From a virus: a stretch of 64,000 bases of DNA. Location: the IMG/VR virus record IMGVR_UViG_3300027779_002770, positions 18,660 to 82,659 of that record; one strand, written 5' to 3'. The position numbers and the translations under genes were made by a program. Positions 9,293-18,566 of this stretch are shown piece after piece. The notes below the pieces were generated by a model. The model was not told the DNA's origin. It searched no databases and saw only the letters and a list, made by a program, of their open reading frames with translations. Every line of letters begins with the position of its first letter. The stretch's first letter is position 1.

Positions 9293-9794
9293 TTTTGTAG
9301 ATAATATCTATATTTTAAAAGCACTTACAAGATATAATAATAAATTTAAAATAATTAATGAATCAGTAGCAGAACATTCTTATTTTGTTGCTGTATTAAC
9401 ACTTAAAATGCATGATGATTATAATTTTGATCTAGAAGAGGCGCTCAAAATGGCACTAATTCATGACATTCCGGAATTACATTTATCAGATGTCACACAT
9501 GATGTAAAGCGTAATTTTCCAAAGCTTGCACAAGAAGTAACTAATGCTGAATATGTCATTATGAAGCAAAAATATCCGCAATGGTTCACAGAATTCAAAA
9601 AATTTGAAGATCAGGAGTCAGTTGAGGCATTAGTTGTAAAGATGGCAGATAATCTTAGTTGTGTGCAATATGCAACTGCAGAAATGTTGCTTGGCAATAA
9701 GGGTTATATGAAAGAAGTCGCTGAAAATGCCGCTAAAAGAGTTATGCAATGTGAAAGAAAATTAAAAAAATGGAGAAAAATAAATGCCAATTAA
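9261..9794 (+). CDS. HD-domain nucleotidase (YfbR-like)
   Basis: 177-residue HD phosphohydrolase. Metal ligands are evident: the first His in NESVAEHSYFVA, the HD pair in MALIHDIPELHLSDVTHD, and a later Asp in VVKMADNLS. This arrangement is that of YfbR-type 5'-deoxynucleotidases and related phage proteins. It overlaps the previous gene by 32 bp and the next by 11 bp. It likely dephosphorylates deoxynucleoside monophosphates; substrate is not certain. Confidence 0.8.
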   Translation: MKKNTSVSLSDFVDNIYILKALTRYNNKFKIINESVAEHSYFVAVLTLKMHDDYNFDLEEALKMALIHDIPELHLSDVTHDVKRNFPKLAQEVTNAEYVIMKQKYPQWFTEFKKFEDQESVEALVVKMADNLSCVQYATAEMLLGNKGYMKEVAENAAKRVMQCERKLKKWRKINAN

Positions 9795-10749
9795 CAATGA
9801 TTTACCAGTAGTTGAACTTCCAACTGGTCTGGGATTTAACGAACCAATAAAAACAGACTTCCATGATCATCTGGACTCTGTAAAAATAAAGCTAGTAAGC
9901 AGCCCTTCAATAGAAGAATTAAGAAACTATATACCTGACTTTTGTACTGCTACATGGGCAGAACAGCCTTTCAATAAAGCCGGACTGTCAAATTATGAAA
10001 AAGATAAAATGATTTGGATGTTATTTGATGGAAAGCTATTGCCAACAGCATTCGAAACAATAAACTGTACGTTTACCATAGAGGGTATTGACACTCAATT
10101 TGTAACACACTTAATCAGACATCGTACATTCAGCTTTTCAGCGCAATGTACAGGTGACAGATCACAAAGAAATGATAATGCTGTCATACCCCATGCAATC
10201 ATTAACACACCTGAGATGGCTGAACGCTATAAACAATTAGTCAATGACACAAAGCAGCTTTACGCTGACATGGTTGACACAAAGCAAATTTCTGTTATGG
10301 ATGCCAGGCATATTTTGCCAAAATGCCTAAGTACATTTTACTGGGCAAGAGGTAACATAAGAGATGTAATGGCTTTTATCAAGACCCGCATCGATAAACA
10401 AATCCAACCAACAGAAGATAATTTAGTTGCATACTACATGTGGTTAGAACTGGTAAGGCAATATCCAATGCTTATTGACTGTATCGACATCCACACGCCT
10501 GCAAGATATTATATTTCTACAGCAAGAACAGGTACAGGCACAAATCTTTACTGGCCAGATGAAGACTCTGATCTGTTTGACTATAATGAAGATGATTTTT
10601 TATATCAGTCTATACGTGAAGATCTTAACGGAACTAAAGACTCTGGTAGAAATACATTCATTGAAAAGCTAATAGAAGTAGATAAAGAATTAGAAGAAAT
10701 AAGACAAGTCGCATATGAAAGATATGATTTTTTAAAAGAAGGAAAATAG
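9784..10749 (+). CDS. thyX: Flavin-dependent thymidylate synthase ThyX
   Basis: ThyX of 321 residues, longer than the usual 220-260. The signature region is RHRTFSFSAQCTGDRSQR (starting at Arg112), where the usual RHRxxSxNxxSxR is stretched. The later segment with ARTGTGTNLYW has no counterpart I recognise. It would methylate dUMP with FAD and folate. It sits between the HD nucleotidase and a dUTPase-like gene, all serving the dTMP branch. Confidence 0.85.
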   Translation: MPINNDLPVVELPTGLGFNEPIKTDFHDHLDSVKIKLVSSPSIEELRNYIPDFCTATWAEQPFNKAGLSNYEKDKMIWMLFDGKLLPTAFETINCTFTIEGIDTQFVTHLIRHRTFSFSAQCTGDRSQRNDNAVIPHAIINTPEMAERYKQLVNDTKQLYADMVDTKQISVMDARHILPKCLSTFYWARGNIRDVMAFIKTRIDKQIQPTEDNLVAYYMWLELVRQYPMLIDCIDIHTPARYYISTARTGTGTNLYWPDEDSDLFDYNEDDFLYQSIREDLNGTKDSGRNTFIEKLIEVDKELEEIRQVAYERYDFLKEGK

Positions 10750-11102
10750 TGGAACGGCTAGAAGAAATATACGAACTACAGAAACATTTTACAGAAAGAT
10801 TCTTTAAAGAAAAACAAGGGTTAACATTAGATGAAGTAAGATCTGATAAAGAACAACTTGTAAAATGGAACAAAGAATACATACTCGCTTTAATAGCTGA
10901 GGCGACTGAGGTTTTAAACGAAGTTGATTGGAAGATGCATAAAAAAATGAATCTTCCAAATGATGCAAGAGAACGATTACTGGAAGAAAGTATTGATGTC
11001 ATGAAATTCTTATTGGGACTGATGATAGTCAATGGATTCAGCCTTGAAGACATCTATACTATGTTTGTAAAGAAATCAAAAATAGTTGAAAAAAGACTAT
11101 AA
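10749..11102 (+). CDS. All-alpha NTP pyrophosphatase (dimeric dUTPase/MazG-like)
   Basis: 117-residue all-helical protein. The ALIAEATEVLNEVDWK helix carries the ExxE metal motif and EESIDVMKFLLGL supplies the second ExxD pair of dUTPase_2/MazG-type enzymes. Cleaving dUTP to dUMP would feed the adjacent ThyX. The start is GTG at 10749, overlapping the thyX TAG. The dUTP specificity is inferred from context. Confidence 0.75.
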   Translation: MERLEEIYELQKHFTERFFKEKQGLTLDEVRSDKEQLVKWNKEYILALIAEATEVLNEVDWKMHKKMNLPNDARERLLEESIDVMKFLLGLMIVNGFSLEDIYTMFVKKSKIVEKRL

Positions 11103-11108
11103 AAAGCC

Positions 11109-11137
11109 TTTACACTTAAGCGAAAAAGGCTTAGATT
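11109..11137 (+). promoter_or_regulatory. Promoter of the TTTAC-17-TAGATT family (copy 1)
   Basis: TTTACA at 11109-11114, a 17-bp spacer, then TAGATT at 11132-11137. This is a sigma-70-like layout, 26 nt before the polymerase gene. An AAGCC element precedes the -35, as in other copies, and AAGCCTTT at 11104-11111 could also pair with AAAGGCTT downstream. Confidence 0.7.
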
Positions 11138-11162
11138 CTAATACAATAAAAAAGGTAATAAT

Positions 11163-14100
11163 TTGTCATTAAAAAATATAACACCACCAGATAGATTCAC
11201 CGGGTTACATTCACACACAACATTTAGTACATTCGATGCAATAGGCTACCCATCAGATCATATTGATTTTATTACAAGTGATCCGCAAGGCGGCGATTCA
11301 TGGGCAATTACTGATCATGGAAATGGTAACGGATTAGGCCACGCAAATGCGCATGCCAATATAGTTAAAAAGTCTGGTAGAAAATATCGTCAGTTATACG
11401 GTGTTGAATTTTATTTTATACCCTCAATAAAAACTTGGCAGCAACAATATGAAGCACATCGTGCAACTGTTCAAGCAGAAAGAGATGCTAAAAAACAAGA
11501 GAAGCTAGCAAATACACCAGTTATTATTGATGCTGAAAAAGAAGTAGAGGCAGGCGGCCATGTGTTAGAGGACGAATCTGAAACAAAGGGCTCTGCAAAA
11601 GGTAAACCGGCTTGGAAGAGGTATCATCATCTAGTTGTTGTTGCAAAAAATAGGCAAGGATTAGCTAATCTATTTACACTTGTTAAGAAGTCTTATAAAG
11701 ATGGATTCTATAGATTCCCTCGTATTGATTTTGAAATGCTTAAAGCACATGGTGATGGGCTAGTTGTATCAACAGCATGTGTTGGAGGCCTGGCATCGGG
11801 TATAATTTACAATGAGTTTCAAGATTTAACTTTTGATCAATTCCATCCTGATCTATTAAATAATTCATTGAAATACAATACAATCATGAAAAGATTAACA
11901 AATATGACTGATTATTTTGTTGATTGCGTTGGGCCAGAGAACTTCTTCCTAGAAATACAATTTAATAAATTAACAGCACAACAAATGACAAATCGTATGT
12001 TGCTTGATTTATCTAAAAATACAGGTATCAAATTAGTTGCAACTGCTGATTCACATTATCCATCACCTGATGTTTGGGAGGCAAGAGAACTTTATAAAAA
12101 ATTAGGTTGGTTTAGCAACGATCCTAAAAAGATGATACTCCCAAAAGAAGAAGAACTAAAGTGCTTATTATACCCTAAAAATGCACAACAGATGTGGTCT
12201 GAATTTACAGAAAATTATAATGAATATGATTTTTATAAAGGTCATGAAACTGAAGTTCGCGATGCGATAAATAGAACACATGATATTGCGTGGGATCTAT
12301 GTGAAGATACATGGATTGATCAATCAGCAAAGCTACCAATTCACGGAACAACAGAAAAACCTGCATTTAATATGCTTGTTGATTTAGCTAGAGAGGGCTT
12401 GATCCGTGAAGGCTTAGATAAAAAACAGGAATATATTGATCGTACAAAAAAAGAGTTAGCAGATATAAAGACACTTGGTCATGAATCATATTTTATAACA
12501 ATGTATCAGATCTTTGACAAGTCTTCCAAGCGGACATTATTGGGCCCCGGTCGTGGTTCAGGCGCAGGTAGTCTTGTAAACTTCTTATTAGGAATAACTC
12601 AGCTTGATCCACTTGAATATGGCTTATTATGGGAAAGATTTTTAGGACCGCATAAAGTATCCTGGCCAGATATTGATACTGATGCAGGTGATCGCGATGT
12701 CCTAATTGAGGTATCAAAAGAGCTGTATGGCGAAGAATCAGTTATTCCTGTATCAAATTTCAATACACTAAAATTAAAATCACTTCTTAAAGATGTATCA
12801 AAGTTTTATGGCGTACCATTTGCAGAAGTAAACAATCTTTCAAACGGACTCCAGGAAGAAGTCATGCCTTTTGCACGTGGTGATAATGAAGAAAAATCAA
12901 TGTTCATGCTTAAACATGAAGATTGTATGGAACATTCCAAACGTTACAAAGATTTTATGGAAAAATATCCTAATGTTGCAAGACAAATCAGTTCTTTATT
13001 TTTACAAAATAGAAGTATTGGACGACATGCAGGCGGTGTTATAATAGCACCTGAAAAAGATCTCACAAGCTGTATGCCTATTATATCAGTTAGAGGTGAA
13101 TTACAAACACCGTGGTCTGAAGGCATGAATGTTAGAAATTTAGAACCTAATGGATTCCTTAAATTTGATTTCTTAGGTTTAACATTGTTACGAGATGTAG
13201 AAAATTGTATTAGACGTATTCTTAAAAAACAAGGTAATTCTGATCCAACATTTTTAGAAGTAAAAGAGTTCTTTGATAAAAAATTAAATTGTCGAAATGC
13301 AAAGATGGATGACCCAAAAGTCTGGAAACATGTGTATGAAGATGGAAAGTTTACAGCAATCTTCCAGTTTACTGCAGATGGTGCAAGACGATTTTGTCTA
13401 GACGCAAAGCCAACCGACATTGAAACACTTGGAGCGATAACAGCAATCTACAGACCTGGTCCGCTTAAAGCTAATGTACATCAAAAATTTGTTAAAAATA
13501 AACGACAAGCAGCGATGATAGACTATGATCATCCTTTAATTGAAAAAATATTAGGACCAACATTCAATAATATTGTATTTCAAGAACAGTTCATGTTGCT
13601 AGCACAAGATCTTTCAGGCTTTACATTAGGTGAGGCAGATAAGCTTAGGAAGACATTAGTTAAGATGTCACATGATTCTCTTAGCGGTAAGAAAAATGAA
13701 AGACAATTTGCAAAAGAGAAGTTTATTTCTGGTGCTAAGAAGCTTAATGGCATTGATGAAAAAATTACAACTGATTTGTGGGAAAAAATTGAAGCATTTT
13801 CTACGTATGGATTTAATAAATCACATGCAATTGCTTACGCAATTGACTCTTACTATGGTGCATGGTTACACACATATTATGAAGTAGAATGGTTAGCAAC
13901 AATACTTGATTCTGAAAATAATAATCCCAAAGGCTTAACAAAAACAATTTCTGAAATAAAATCTTATGGCTACCAAATTATTGATGCTGATATAAACTAT
14001 TCTGGTATACAATGGGAATATTCAACTGAAATAGATGCATTTGTTCCTCCGCTATCTTCAATCAAAGGTGTAGGTGCTGCAGCAATGAATGAAGTTATGG

Positions 14101-14798
14101 GAGCTAGACCCTTTAGAAATATTAAAGAATTGTTATATGATTCTGAAGGTAGCTGGAGATGGTCAAAGTTTAATAAGTCTGCAATTAAATCACTGTGTAC
14201 TGTTGAGGCATTAGGCTCGATTGCGGAATTCAATAATGGAACTTTAAATAATCATAATCAATTACTCCACGTGCTAACAGATGATAAAAATTATGAAACA
14301 CTTAGAAAGCACATAAGCGGTTTAACAAAGACACAACGTCAGAAACTTGAAAAGCAAAATGAATACCCAACAGACTATATTGATGGATTATTTAGTAAAT
14401 ATGCAGATATTCCTGATTGGTCTAGAATGGAAAAGATCGAGAATTATGCTTCAATGACAGCAACAATAAAAAATGATCTTGTATTTCCGGAAGAAGTTAT
14501 GGACCAAATTGGCTTACATAATGTAATATGTGCTTTTGATATACCTGAAGGGACAAGGAAGCAAGGATGGTTTTCTGTTATTGAAAAGACTAAAAAGAAA
14601 TCAAAAAATAATAGAGTTTTCTGGAGTCTAAAGATAATCGATAATCAAAATAATACAGGCTGGTTACGTGTTTGGGGCGATTTTTACGAAGATAAAGAGC
14701 CAGGTAAATATACATTTTGTCTTGCTGATATTCACAATGATTCACAATGGGGAATGTCAACAAATGCAGCAAAATTTAAAATAATACCTTTACAATAA
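11163..14798 (+). CDS. DNA polymerase III alpha-like (C-family) polymerase with PHP domain
   Basis: C-family replicative polymerase of 1211 residues, near the length of bacterial DnaE. The N-terminal PHP domain begins with LHSHTTFSTFDA (residues 15-26) and has ITDHGN and GVEFYF. The palm has LGPGRGSGAGSLVNFLLGIT and the catalytic PDIDTDAGDRD (about residue 500), with the third Asp in LKFDFLGLTLL. A helix-hairpin-helix region (LSSIKGVGAAAMNEV) lies near residue 965. The start is TTG at 11163, in frame at the first codon after the promoter leader. T4 itself uses a family B polymerase, so this is a different replicase beside T4-type accessory proteins. Confidence 0.92.
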   Translation: MSLKNITPPDRFTGLHSHTTFSTFDAIGYPSDHIDFITSDPQGGDSWAITDHGNGNGLGHANAHANIVKKSGRKYRQLYGVEFYFIPSIKTWQQQYEAHRATVQAERDAKKQEKLANTPVIIDAEKEVEAGGHVLEDESETKGSAKGKPAWKRYHHLVVVAKNRQGLANLFTLVKKSYKDGFYRFPRIDFEMLKAHGDGLVVSTACVGGLASGIIYNEFQDLTFDQFHPDLLNNSLKYNTIMKRLTNMTDYFVDCVGPENFFLEIQFNKLTAQQMTNRMLLDLSKNTGIKLVATADSHYPSPDVWEARELYKKLGWFSNDPKKMILPKEEELKCLLYPKNAQQMWSEFTENYNEYDFYKGHETEVRDAINRTHDIAWDLCEDTWIDQSAKLPIHGTTEKPAFNMLVDLAREGLIREGLDKKQEYIDRTKKELADIKTLGHESYFITMYQIFDKSSKRTLLGPGRGSGAGSLVNFLLGITQLDPLEYGLLWERFLGPHKVSWPDIDTDAGDRDVLIEVSKELYGEESVIPVSNFNTLKLKSLLKDVSKFYGVPFAEVNNLSNGLQEEVMPFARGDNEEKSMFMLKHEDCMEHSKRYKDFMEKYPNVARQISSLFLQNRSIGRHAGGVIIAPEKDLTSCMPIISVRGELQTPWSEGMNVRNLEPNGFLKFDFLGLTLLRDVENCIRRILKKQGNSDPTFLEVKEFFDKKLNCRNAKMDDPKVWKHVYEDGKFTAIFQFTADGARRFCLDAKPTDIETLGAITAIYRPGPLKANVHQKFVKNKRQAAMIDYDHPLIEKILGPTFNNIVFQEQFMLLAQDLSGFTLGEADKLRKTLVKMSHDSLSGKKNERQFAKEKFISGAKKLNGIDEKITTDLWEKIEAFSTYGFNKSHAIAYAIDSYYGAWLHTYYEVEWLATILDSENNNPKGLTKTISEIKSYGYQIIDADINYSGIQWEYSTEIDAFVPPLSSIKGVGAAAMNEVMGARPFRNIKELLYDSEGSWRWSKFNKSAIKSLCTVEALGSIAEFNNGTLNNHNQLLHVLTDDKNYETLRKHISGLTKTQRQKLEKQNEYPTDYIDGLFSKYADIPDWSRMEKIENYASMTATIKNDLVFPEEVMDQIGLHNVICAFDIPEGTRKQGWFSVIEKTKKKSKNNRVFWSLKIIDNQNNTGWLRVWGDFYEDKEPGKYTFCLADIHNDSQWGMSTNAAKFKIIPLQ

Positions 14799-14817
14799 CA
14801 TGAAAAAGTATTAGATT
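14789..14817 (+). promoter_or_regulatory. Promoter of the TTTAC-17-TAGATT family (copy 2)
   Basis: TTTACA at 14789-14794, 17-bp spacer, TAGATT at 14812-14817. It overlaps the last codons of the polymerase gene. The next ATG (14823) begins 5 nt after the -10, so transcripts should be leaderless. Confidence 0.7.
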
Positions 14818-14822
14818 CTATT

Positions 14823-15731
14823 ATGCTATTATTAAATAATATTACACTTGAAGGTGCAGATTTGGCAGGAAAAACTACGCTAATGAAAAGACTTCACAAA
14901 GAGACAAAAAATAAATACAATATTATTGACAGATCTCTTATGTCAGCGCTAGTTTATGCTAGGTTATATAAACGACCAAATATCTCACTTCTAGAAAAAC
15001 AACTAAGAGATGATTTAAATAACTTAAATAATCGGACAATCGTATTAATGCCAGATTTAGAGTTATTAGGAGAGCGATACAATAAAAGAGGTGATGAGAT
15101 TCAAAATTGGCATGGAATTATAAAGATAAGAGAAGCATACGAAGAAGTATTAAATATTTATGAATCATTTAGCACTGTCCATGTTGTTAGAAACTCATCT
15201 GAACTCCCATGGGAACCACATGATGAAGTATTGAAATATCTTGCGAATAGTGAGACTAGTGATATTCCTTATCAAGTTAGACAAAATGCTATTGCTTCTG
15301 ATAATGAAGCATTTCCGGTAACATTTGAAGTTAATCTTAGCGCTAGTTTTATGACATCACATGCTGATGCATTAGAACATCAATCTGAAAAAGCTTATTA
15401 TACAAAAATACTTTCTAAGATGTTGACAACAATTACAAAAGAAAATATTGGTGATAATCCTTACGGCAAACCACAAGATCCAAAAGCTACGAGACGATAT
15501 ATTTATGCAGATGATTCTTGTATAGCATTATTTCATATGATGTATCGCAAAGATAGATTAAATTTCTATGCAACGTTAAGGTCATCAGATGTTGTAAATA
15601 TATTTGAACACGATTATAAATTCTTATTGTATTTATGTGGTCAATGTGCAAAAGCCGTGGGAATAAAAGATTATGAAATACCAAAAGAAAATACGTTAAC
15701 AATTACGCTACATTCAGCACACATAACATAA
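14823..15731 (+). CDS. Fusion of P-loop (thymidylate kinase-like) and thymidylate synthase-like domains
   Basis: 302 residues in two parts. The N-terminal part has a P-loop GADLAGKTT (residues 11-19) and a DRSLMSALVYARLYKR segment like the DR(Y/F)xxS motif of thymidylate kinases. The C-terminal part (about 175-300) has LNFYATLRSSDVVNIFEHDYKFL and ends TITLHSAHIT. This resembles the dUMP-binding RSxD and HxxxY regions of ThyA/dCMP hydroxymethylases, but no catalytic PC motif is seen, so the second domain may be non-catalytic or act on a modified base. It is followed without gap by dCMP deaminase. Confidence 0.7.
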   Translation: MLLLNNITLEGADLAGKTTLMKRLHKETKNKYNIIDRSLMSALVYARLYKRPNISLLEKQLRDDLNNLNNRTIVLMPDLELLGERYNKRGDEIQNWHGIIKIREAYEEVLNIYESFSTVHVVRNSSELPWEPHDEVLKYLANSETSDIPYQVRQNAIASDNEAFPVTFEVNLSASFMTSHADALEHQSEKAYYTKILSKMLTTITKENIGDNPYGKPQDPKATRRYIYADDSCIALFHMMYRKDRLNFYATLRSSDVVNIFEHDYKFLLYLCGQCAKAVGIKDYEIPKENTLTITLHSAHIT

Positions 15732-16165
15732 TGCCAAATTATAACAAGTACTTTAAACAAATATTAAAAGAGACAGCTGCTATGTCAACATGTGCAAGGG
15801 TACAAGTTGGTTGTGTAATTGTAAGAGATGGAAGAATAATATCAACAGGATGGAACGGTGTACCTGCTGGACAAGAGCATTGTAAAGATGAGTATGTATT
15901 TGGTGGTTTGCCAATTGAATCACATCACACATGGTCAACAAAGCATGAAGTTCATGCTGAGACAAACGCAATAGGCTATGCTGCGAAAAATGGGGTAGCT
16001 ACACAAGGTGCAACAATTTACACGTCAGTCTCACCTTGTATTGACTGCGCAAAATTAATAATAGCAGCAGGTATAAAGTGTGTTTATTATATAGACGAGT
16101 ATGATAGAAGTAATACTGGAGAAGCATTTTTACGTAGAAATAAAATAGGTTGTACAAAATTATGA
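15731..16165 (+). CDS. dCMP deaminase
   Basis: Zinc-dependent deaminase of 144 residues. HAETNAI provides the zinc His and catalytic Glu, and SPCIDCAKLI provides the PCxxC zinc cysteines; the N-terminal MSTCARVQVGCVIV is typical of the family. It converts dCMP to dUMP, feeding thymidylate synthesis. It starts at the ATG overlapping the stop of the kinase/ThyA-like gene. Confidence 0.92.
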   Translation: MPNYNKYFKQILKETAAMSTCARVQVGCVIVRDGRIISTGWNGVPAGQEHCKDEYVFGGLPIESHHTWSTKHEVHAETNAIGYAAKNGVATQGATIYTSVSPCIDCAKLIIAAGIKCVYYIDEYDRSNTGEAFLRRNKIGCTKL

Positions 16166-16572
16166 AAAGAATAAATAGAAATCTTTACAAGATAGAAGAA
16201 GATGATAGAGACAGTGCTGAAAGCAAGAACTGGAACAACAGCATAAATACTTTTATAGGTAATCTTTCTGAGATAGCAGCATGCAGTTATTTGGGAATTG
16301 ACTGGTCAACAGCAGATAAAGCTACAGCTGATATTATCGATGATGATGGGCTAAGGTATCAAGTAAAAGGGACAAAAGAAGGGTTCAATAAAAAAAGATA
16401 CTGGCTAGAACAGGGTATAACTAAACAATTTGATAGGTACATATTTGTTGTAGTTGATGAAGAAGAAAAGTTTGCTAAAATAGAAATGGATGTAGTTAAG
16501 CAAATACCACACCAAAACGTGCATGAAGTCACATTAAGTGGTAAAAGGCTTCAAGCTATATTTAGAAAATAG
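16162..16572 (+). CDS. Putative PD-(D/E)XK nuclease-fold protein
   Basis: 136 residues from ATG 16162, which overlaps the end of the dCMP deaminase gene. FIGNLSEIAACSYLGI followed by ADIIDDDGLRYQVKGT gives the pattern E...D...(Q)xK seen in restriction-endonuclease-like folds. It lies beside a Cas4-like nuclease and may process DNA. Recognition rests on the short motif only. Confidence 0.5.
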   Translation: MKRINRNLYKIEEDDRDSAESKNWNNSINTFIGNLSEIAACSYLGIDWSTADKATADIIDDDGLRYQVKGTKEGFNKKRYWLEQGITKQFDRYIFVVVDEEEKFAKIEMDVVKQIPHQNVHEVTLSGKRLQAIFRK

Positions 16573-16580
16573 GAGTTGTA

Positions 16581-16997
16581 ATGAGTATCAGAGAGAGTGA
16601 TATGACAATAAAAAAGAGTTTAAAGAAGAATGCAAGAACGCAGGCTGGGAGACAGAAAAGTAATGCAGAATCAGTACTTAGACAAGCTTACCCTCAAATG
16701 ATCAATGAATTTAGACAAATTCAAGAAGAACAATTTGATTTATTTTGTAAAAAGCAGCATGATTACGGCCCAGGGAATATTTCAGTTGGAACACAATTAC
16801 AGACAGAAGAAGAAATAAAATTATCTCTTACAGGATTATGGTTCAGAATTAATGACAAATGCCAGAGACTAAAAACTTTGTTAATGAACAACCGAGAAAG
16901 TGCAGTTAAAGATGAACCATTAGAAGATACATTTCTTGACATTTCTAATTATGGAATTATGGCAACTATTGTCAGTAGAGGGAAGTGGGGTAAATAA
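16581..16997 (+). CDS. Nucleotide modification associated domain 1 (DUF1599-like) protein
   Basis: 138 residues. The KKQHDYGPGNIS motif, GLWFRINDKCQRLKTLL helix and EPLEDTFLDISNYGIMA helix match a family (DUF1599/Nmad1) found beside phage nucleotide-modification genes. Conserved acidic and His residues suggest a metal-dependent fold. Its exact role is unknown. It is preceded by TAGGAGTTG. Context is nucleotide metabolism, so a part in a modified-base pathway is a reasonable guess. Confidence 0.6.
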   Translation: MSIRESDMTIKKSLKKNARTQAGRQKSNAESVLRQAYPQMINEFRQIQEEQFDLFCKKQHDYGPGNISVGTQLQTEEEIKLSLTGLWFRINDKCQRLKTLLMNNRESAVKDEPLEDTFLDISNYGIMATIVSRGKWGK

Positions 16998-17000
16998 CTA

Positions 17001-17864
17001 ATGGGAAGAATTAGCTGGTCGCAAGTCCAAACATATACACAGTGTCCTTATAAGTGGAAGTTAAATTATATTGATGGGCACAAAACATTCACAGATTCAA
17101 TATTTACAGTGTATGGTAAGGCACTTCACGATACACTACAAACATACTTAACAAAAATGTATTCTGTGTCTATTAAAGAAGCTGACGAAATAGATTTGTC
17201 AAATATGGTCGTTGACAGGCTTAAGTATCATTATGGTGAAGGTGTTAAAAATGCAAATGGAGTTCATTTTTCTACACAATCACAACTAACTGAGTTTTGT
17301 ATTCAAGGAGCAAAAGCACTTGATTGGTTTAAACGACATAGATCTGATTATTTTAACAAGAAAGACTGGGAATTATTGGGTGTTGAGACACCGATAGAGA
17401 CACATTATAAGACTGTAGACGTGCTGGGCTATATTGATGTATTAATGAGAAATACAAAGACAGGTCGAATTAAGGTTATTGATATCAAGACATCAACTAG
17501 AGGCTGGAAAAAAGAAAAGACAGACCAAATGAAGCGAGGCCAACTTTTATTTTATAAAAAATTCACAGCTGAAAAATATAATGTCGATATTTCAATGGTA
17601 GATGTAGAATTCATTATCGTAAAACGAATGGTGTGGGAAAATTCAGACTTTCCAGTAAAATATATTCAAAGATTTGAGCCACCGTCTGCAGGTGTATCAA
17701 TTAATAGAATTTTTGATAAAGTTGACCTATTTATTAGTGAATGTTTTAATAAAGATGGAAGTTACAAGGTAGAAACAAAGTATGAAAAACTTGGCGTACA
17801 AAATAAATGTAAGTGGTGTGAATTTGCGGACAAGCCAGCACTATGCGATAAGGGCAAATCATGA
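17001..17864 (+). CDS. Cas4/RecB-like PD-(D/E)XK nuclease
   Basis: 287-residue PDDEXK_1-type nuclease. The N-terminal SWSQVQTYTQCPYKWKLNYI is the Cas4/AddB-type motif with the first Cys. Nuclease residues are DVLGYIDVLM and KVIDIKTS, followed by QMKRGQLLFYKKF. The C-terminal CKWCEFADKPALC gives three more Cys, making a four-Cys iron-sulfur site likely. A role in recombination or end processing with UvsX is likely. Confidence 0.85.
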   Translation: MGRISWSQVQTYTQCPYKWKLNYIDGHKTFTDSIFTVYGKALHDTLQTYLTKMYSVSIKEADEIDLSNMVVDRLKYHYGEGVKNANGVHFSTQSQLTEFCIQGAKALDWFKRHRSDYFNKKDWELLGVETPIETHYKTVDVLGYIDVLMRNTKTGRIKVIDIKTSTRGWKKEKTDQMKRGQLLFYKKFTAEKYNVDISMVDVEFIIVKRMVWENSDFPVKYIQRFEPPSAGVSINRIFDKVDLFISECFNKDGSYKVETKYEKLGVQNKCKWCEFADKPALCDKGKS

Positions 17865-18289
17865 TACCAACTGTTAGAATACCAGCAAATTTTATAATGT
17901 CTGAATATAGAGATCCAGTTTGGAAATATATTTCTAATACAATTGATGAAACTAAAGACTTTATACTGTGTATTTATTGTGACACTACACATGATATGGC
18001 AGAAGTTGCAAATTTTGTTGATAGCCATAGTGAAAAATTAAGAATAAAGACAACAATAAAGGTTTGGGATGTATGCAAACAAGAAAGAGTGTTCTTGGAT
18101 GTACCAAATGGCAACAAAACAGACGCTAGATTTGTTGTAGGACGACATAATGTTGATGGAATTATAGCAGCTATGGTTTTTTTAAGAAGTCATTTTGAAT
18201 TTCTTAGTCGCGAGAAAACAGGACATCCTGTTATAAAACATCAAAAAAGGAACGATTCAAAGAATTATGATGGTATATATAAAAAGTAA
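17861..18289 (+). CDS. Unknown protein, 142 aa
   Basis: Starts at an ATGA overlap with the Cas4-like gene. The protein has an IYCDTTHDMAEVANFVD segment and a C-terminal basic tail. I do not recognise a family. Close coupling suggests a role linked to the nuclease. Confidence 0.55.
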   Translation: MIPTVRIPANFIMSEYRDPVWKYISNTIDETKDFILCIYCDTTHDMAEVANFVDSHSEKLRIKTTIKVWDVCKQERVFLDVPNGNKTDARFVVGRHNVDGIIAAMVFLRSHFEFLSREKTGHPVIKHQKRNDSKNYDGIYKK

Positions 18290-18309
18290 TTTTTTATCTC
18301 ATTTCTTGA

Positions 18310-18336
18310 TATATATTAAAAATAGATATATATTAA
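18310..18336 (+). promoter_or_regulatory. Tandem late-type promoter motifs
   Basis: TATATATTAA occurs twice, at 18310-18319 and 18327-18336, 17 bp apart, directly before the AAAGG site and start of the small gene at 18351. The large glycan cluster follows it, so a strong tandem late promoter would make sense. Confidence 0.55.
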
Positions 18337-18350
18337 AAATAAAGGATGTT

Positions 18351-18566
18351 ATGATGATAAAACAAACACATGATTTTTGGAAATTGACATCGATTAAAGT
18401 GCTAGTAGAACTATACACGGACTTTCGAAAAAGCAGTAAATCAGAGAATATGACACTACAAAAACTAGTTAATAGATCAATGTATCTTTTTCTAAACGAT
18501 CCAGATTTTAAAAGTACTATAAAAGATGTTAATGAATTAAAAGAAAACTATAAAAAAGGTTATTAA
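18351..18566 (+). CDS. Small protein, possible DNA-binding regulator
   Basis: 71 residues from ATG 18351 (AAAGGATG site upstream; the longer frame back to 18267 would run through the promoter motifs). The layout of a short N-terminal strand, TSIKVLVELYTDFRK helix and MTLQKLVNRSMYLFLND helix resembles ribbon-helix-helix proteins, but the match is weak. First gene of the glycan operon. Confidence 0.5.
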   Translation: MMIKQTHDFWKLTSIKVLVELYTDFRKSSKSENMTLQKLVNRSMYLFLNDPDFKSTIKDVNELKENYKKGY

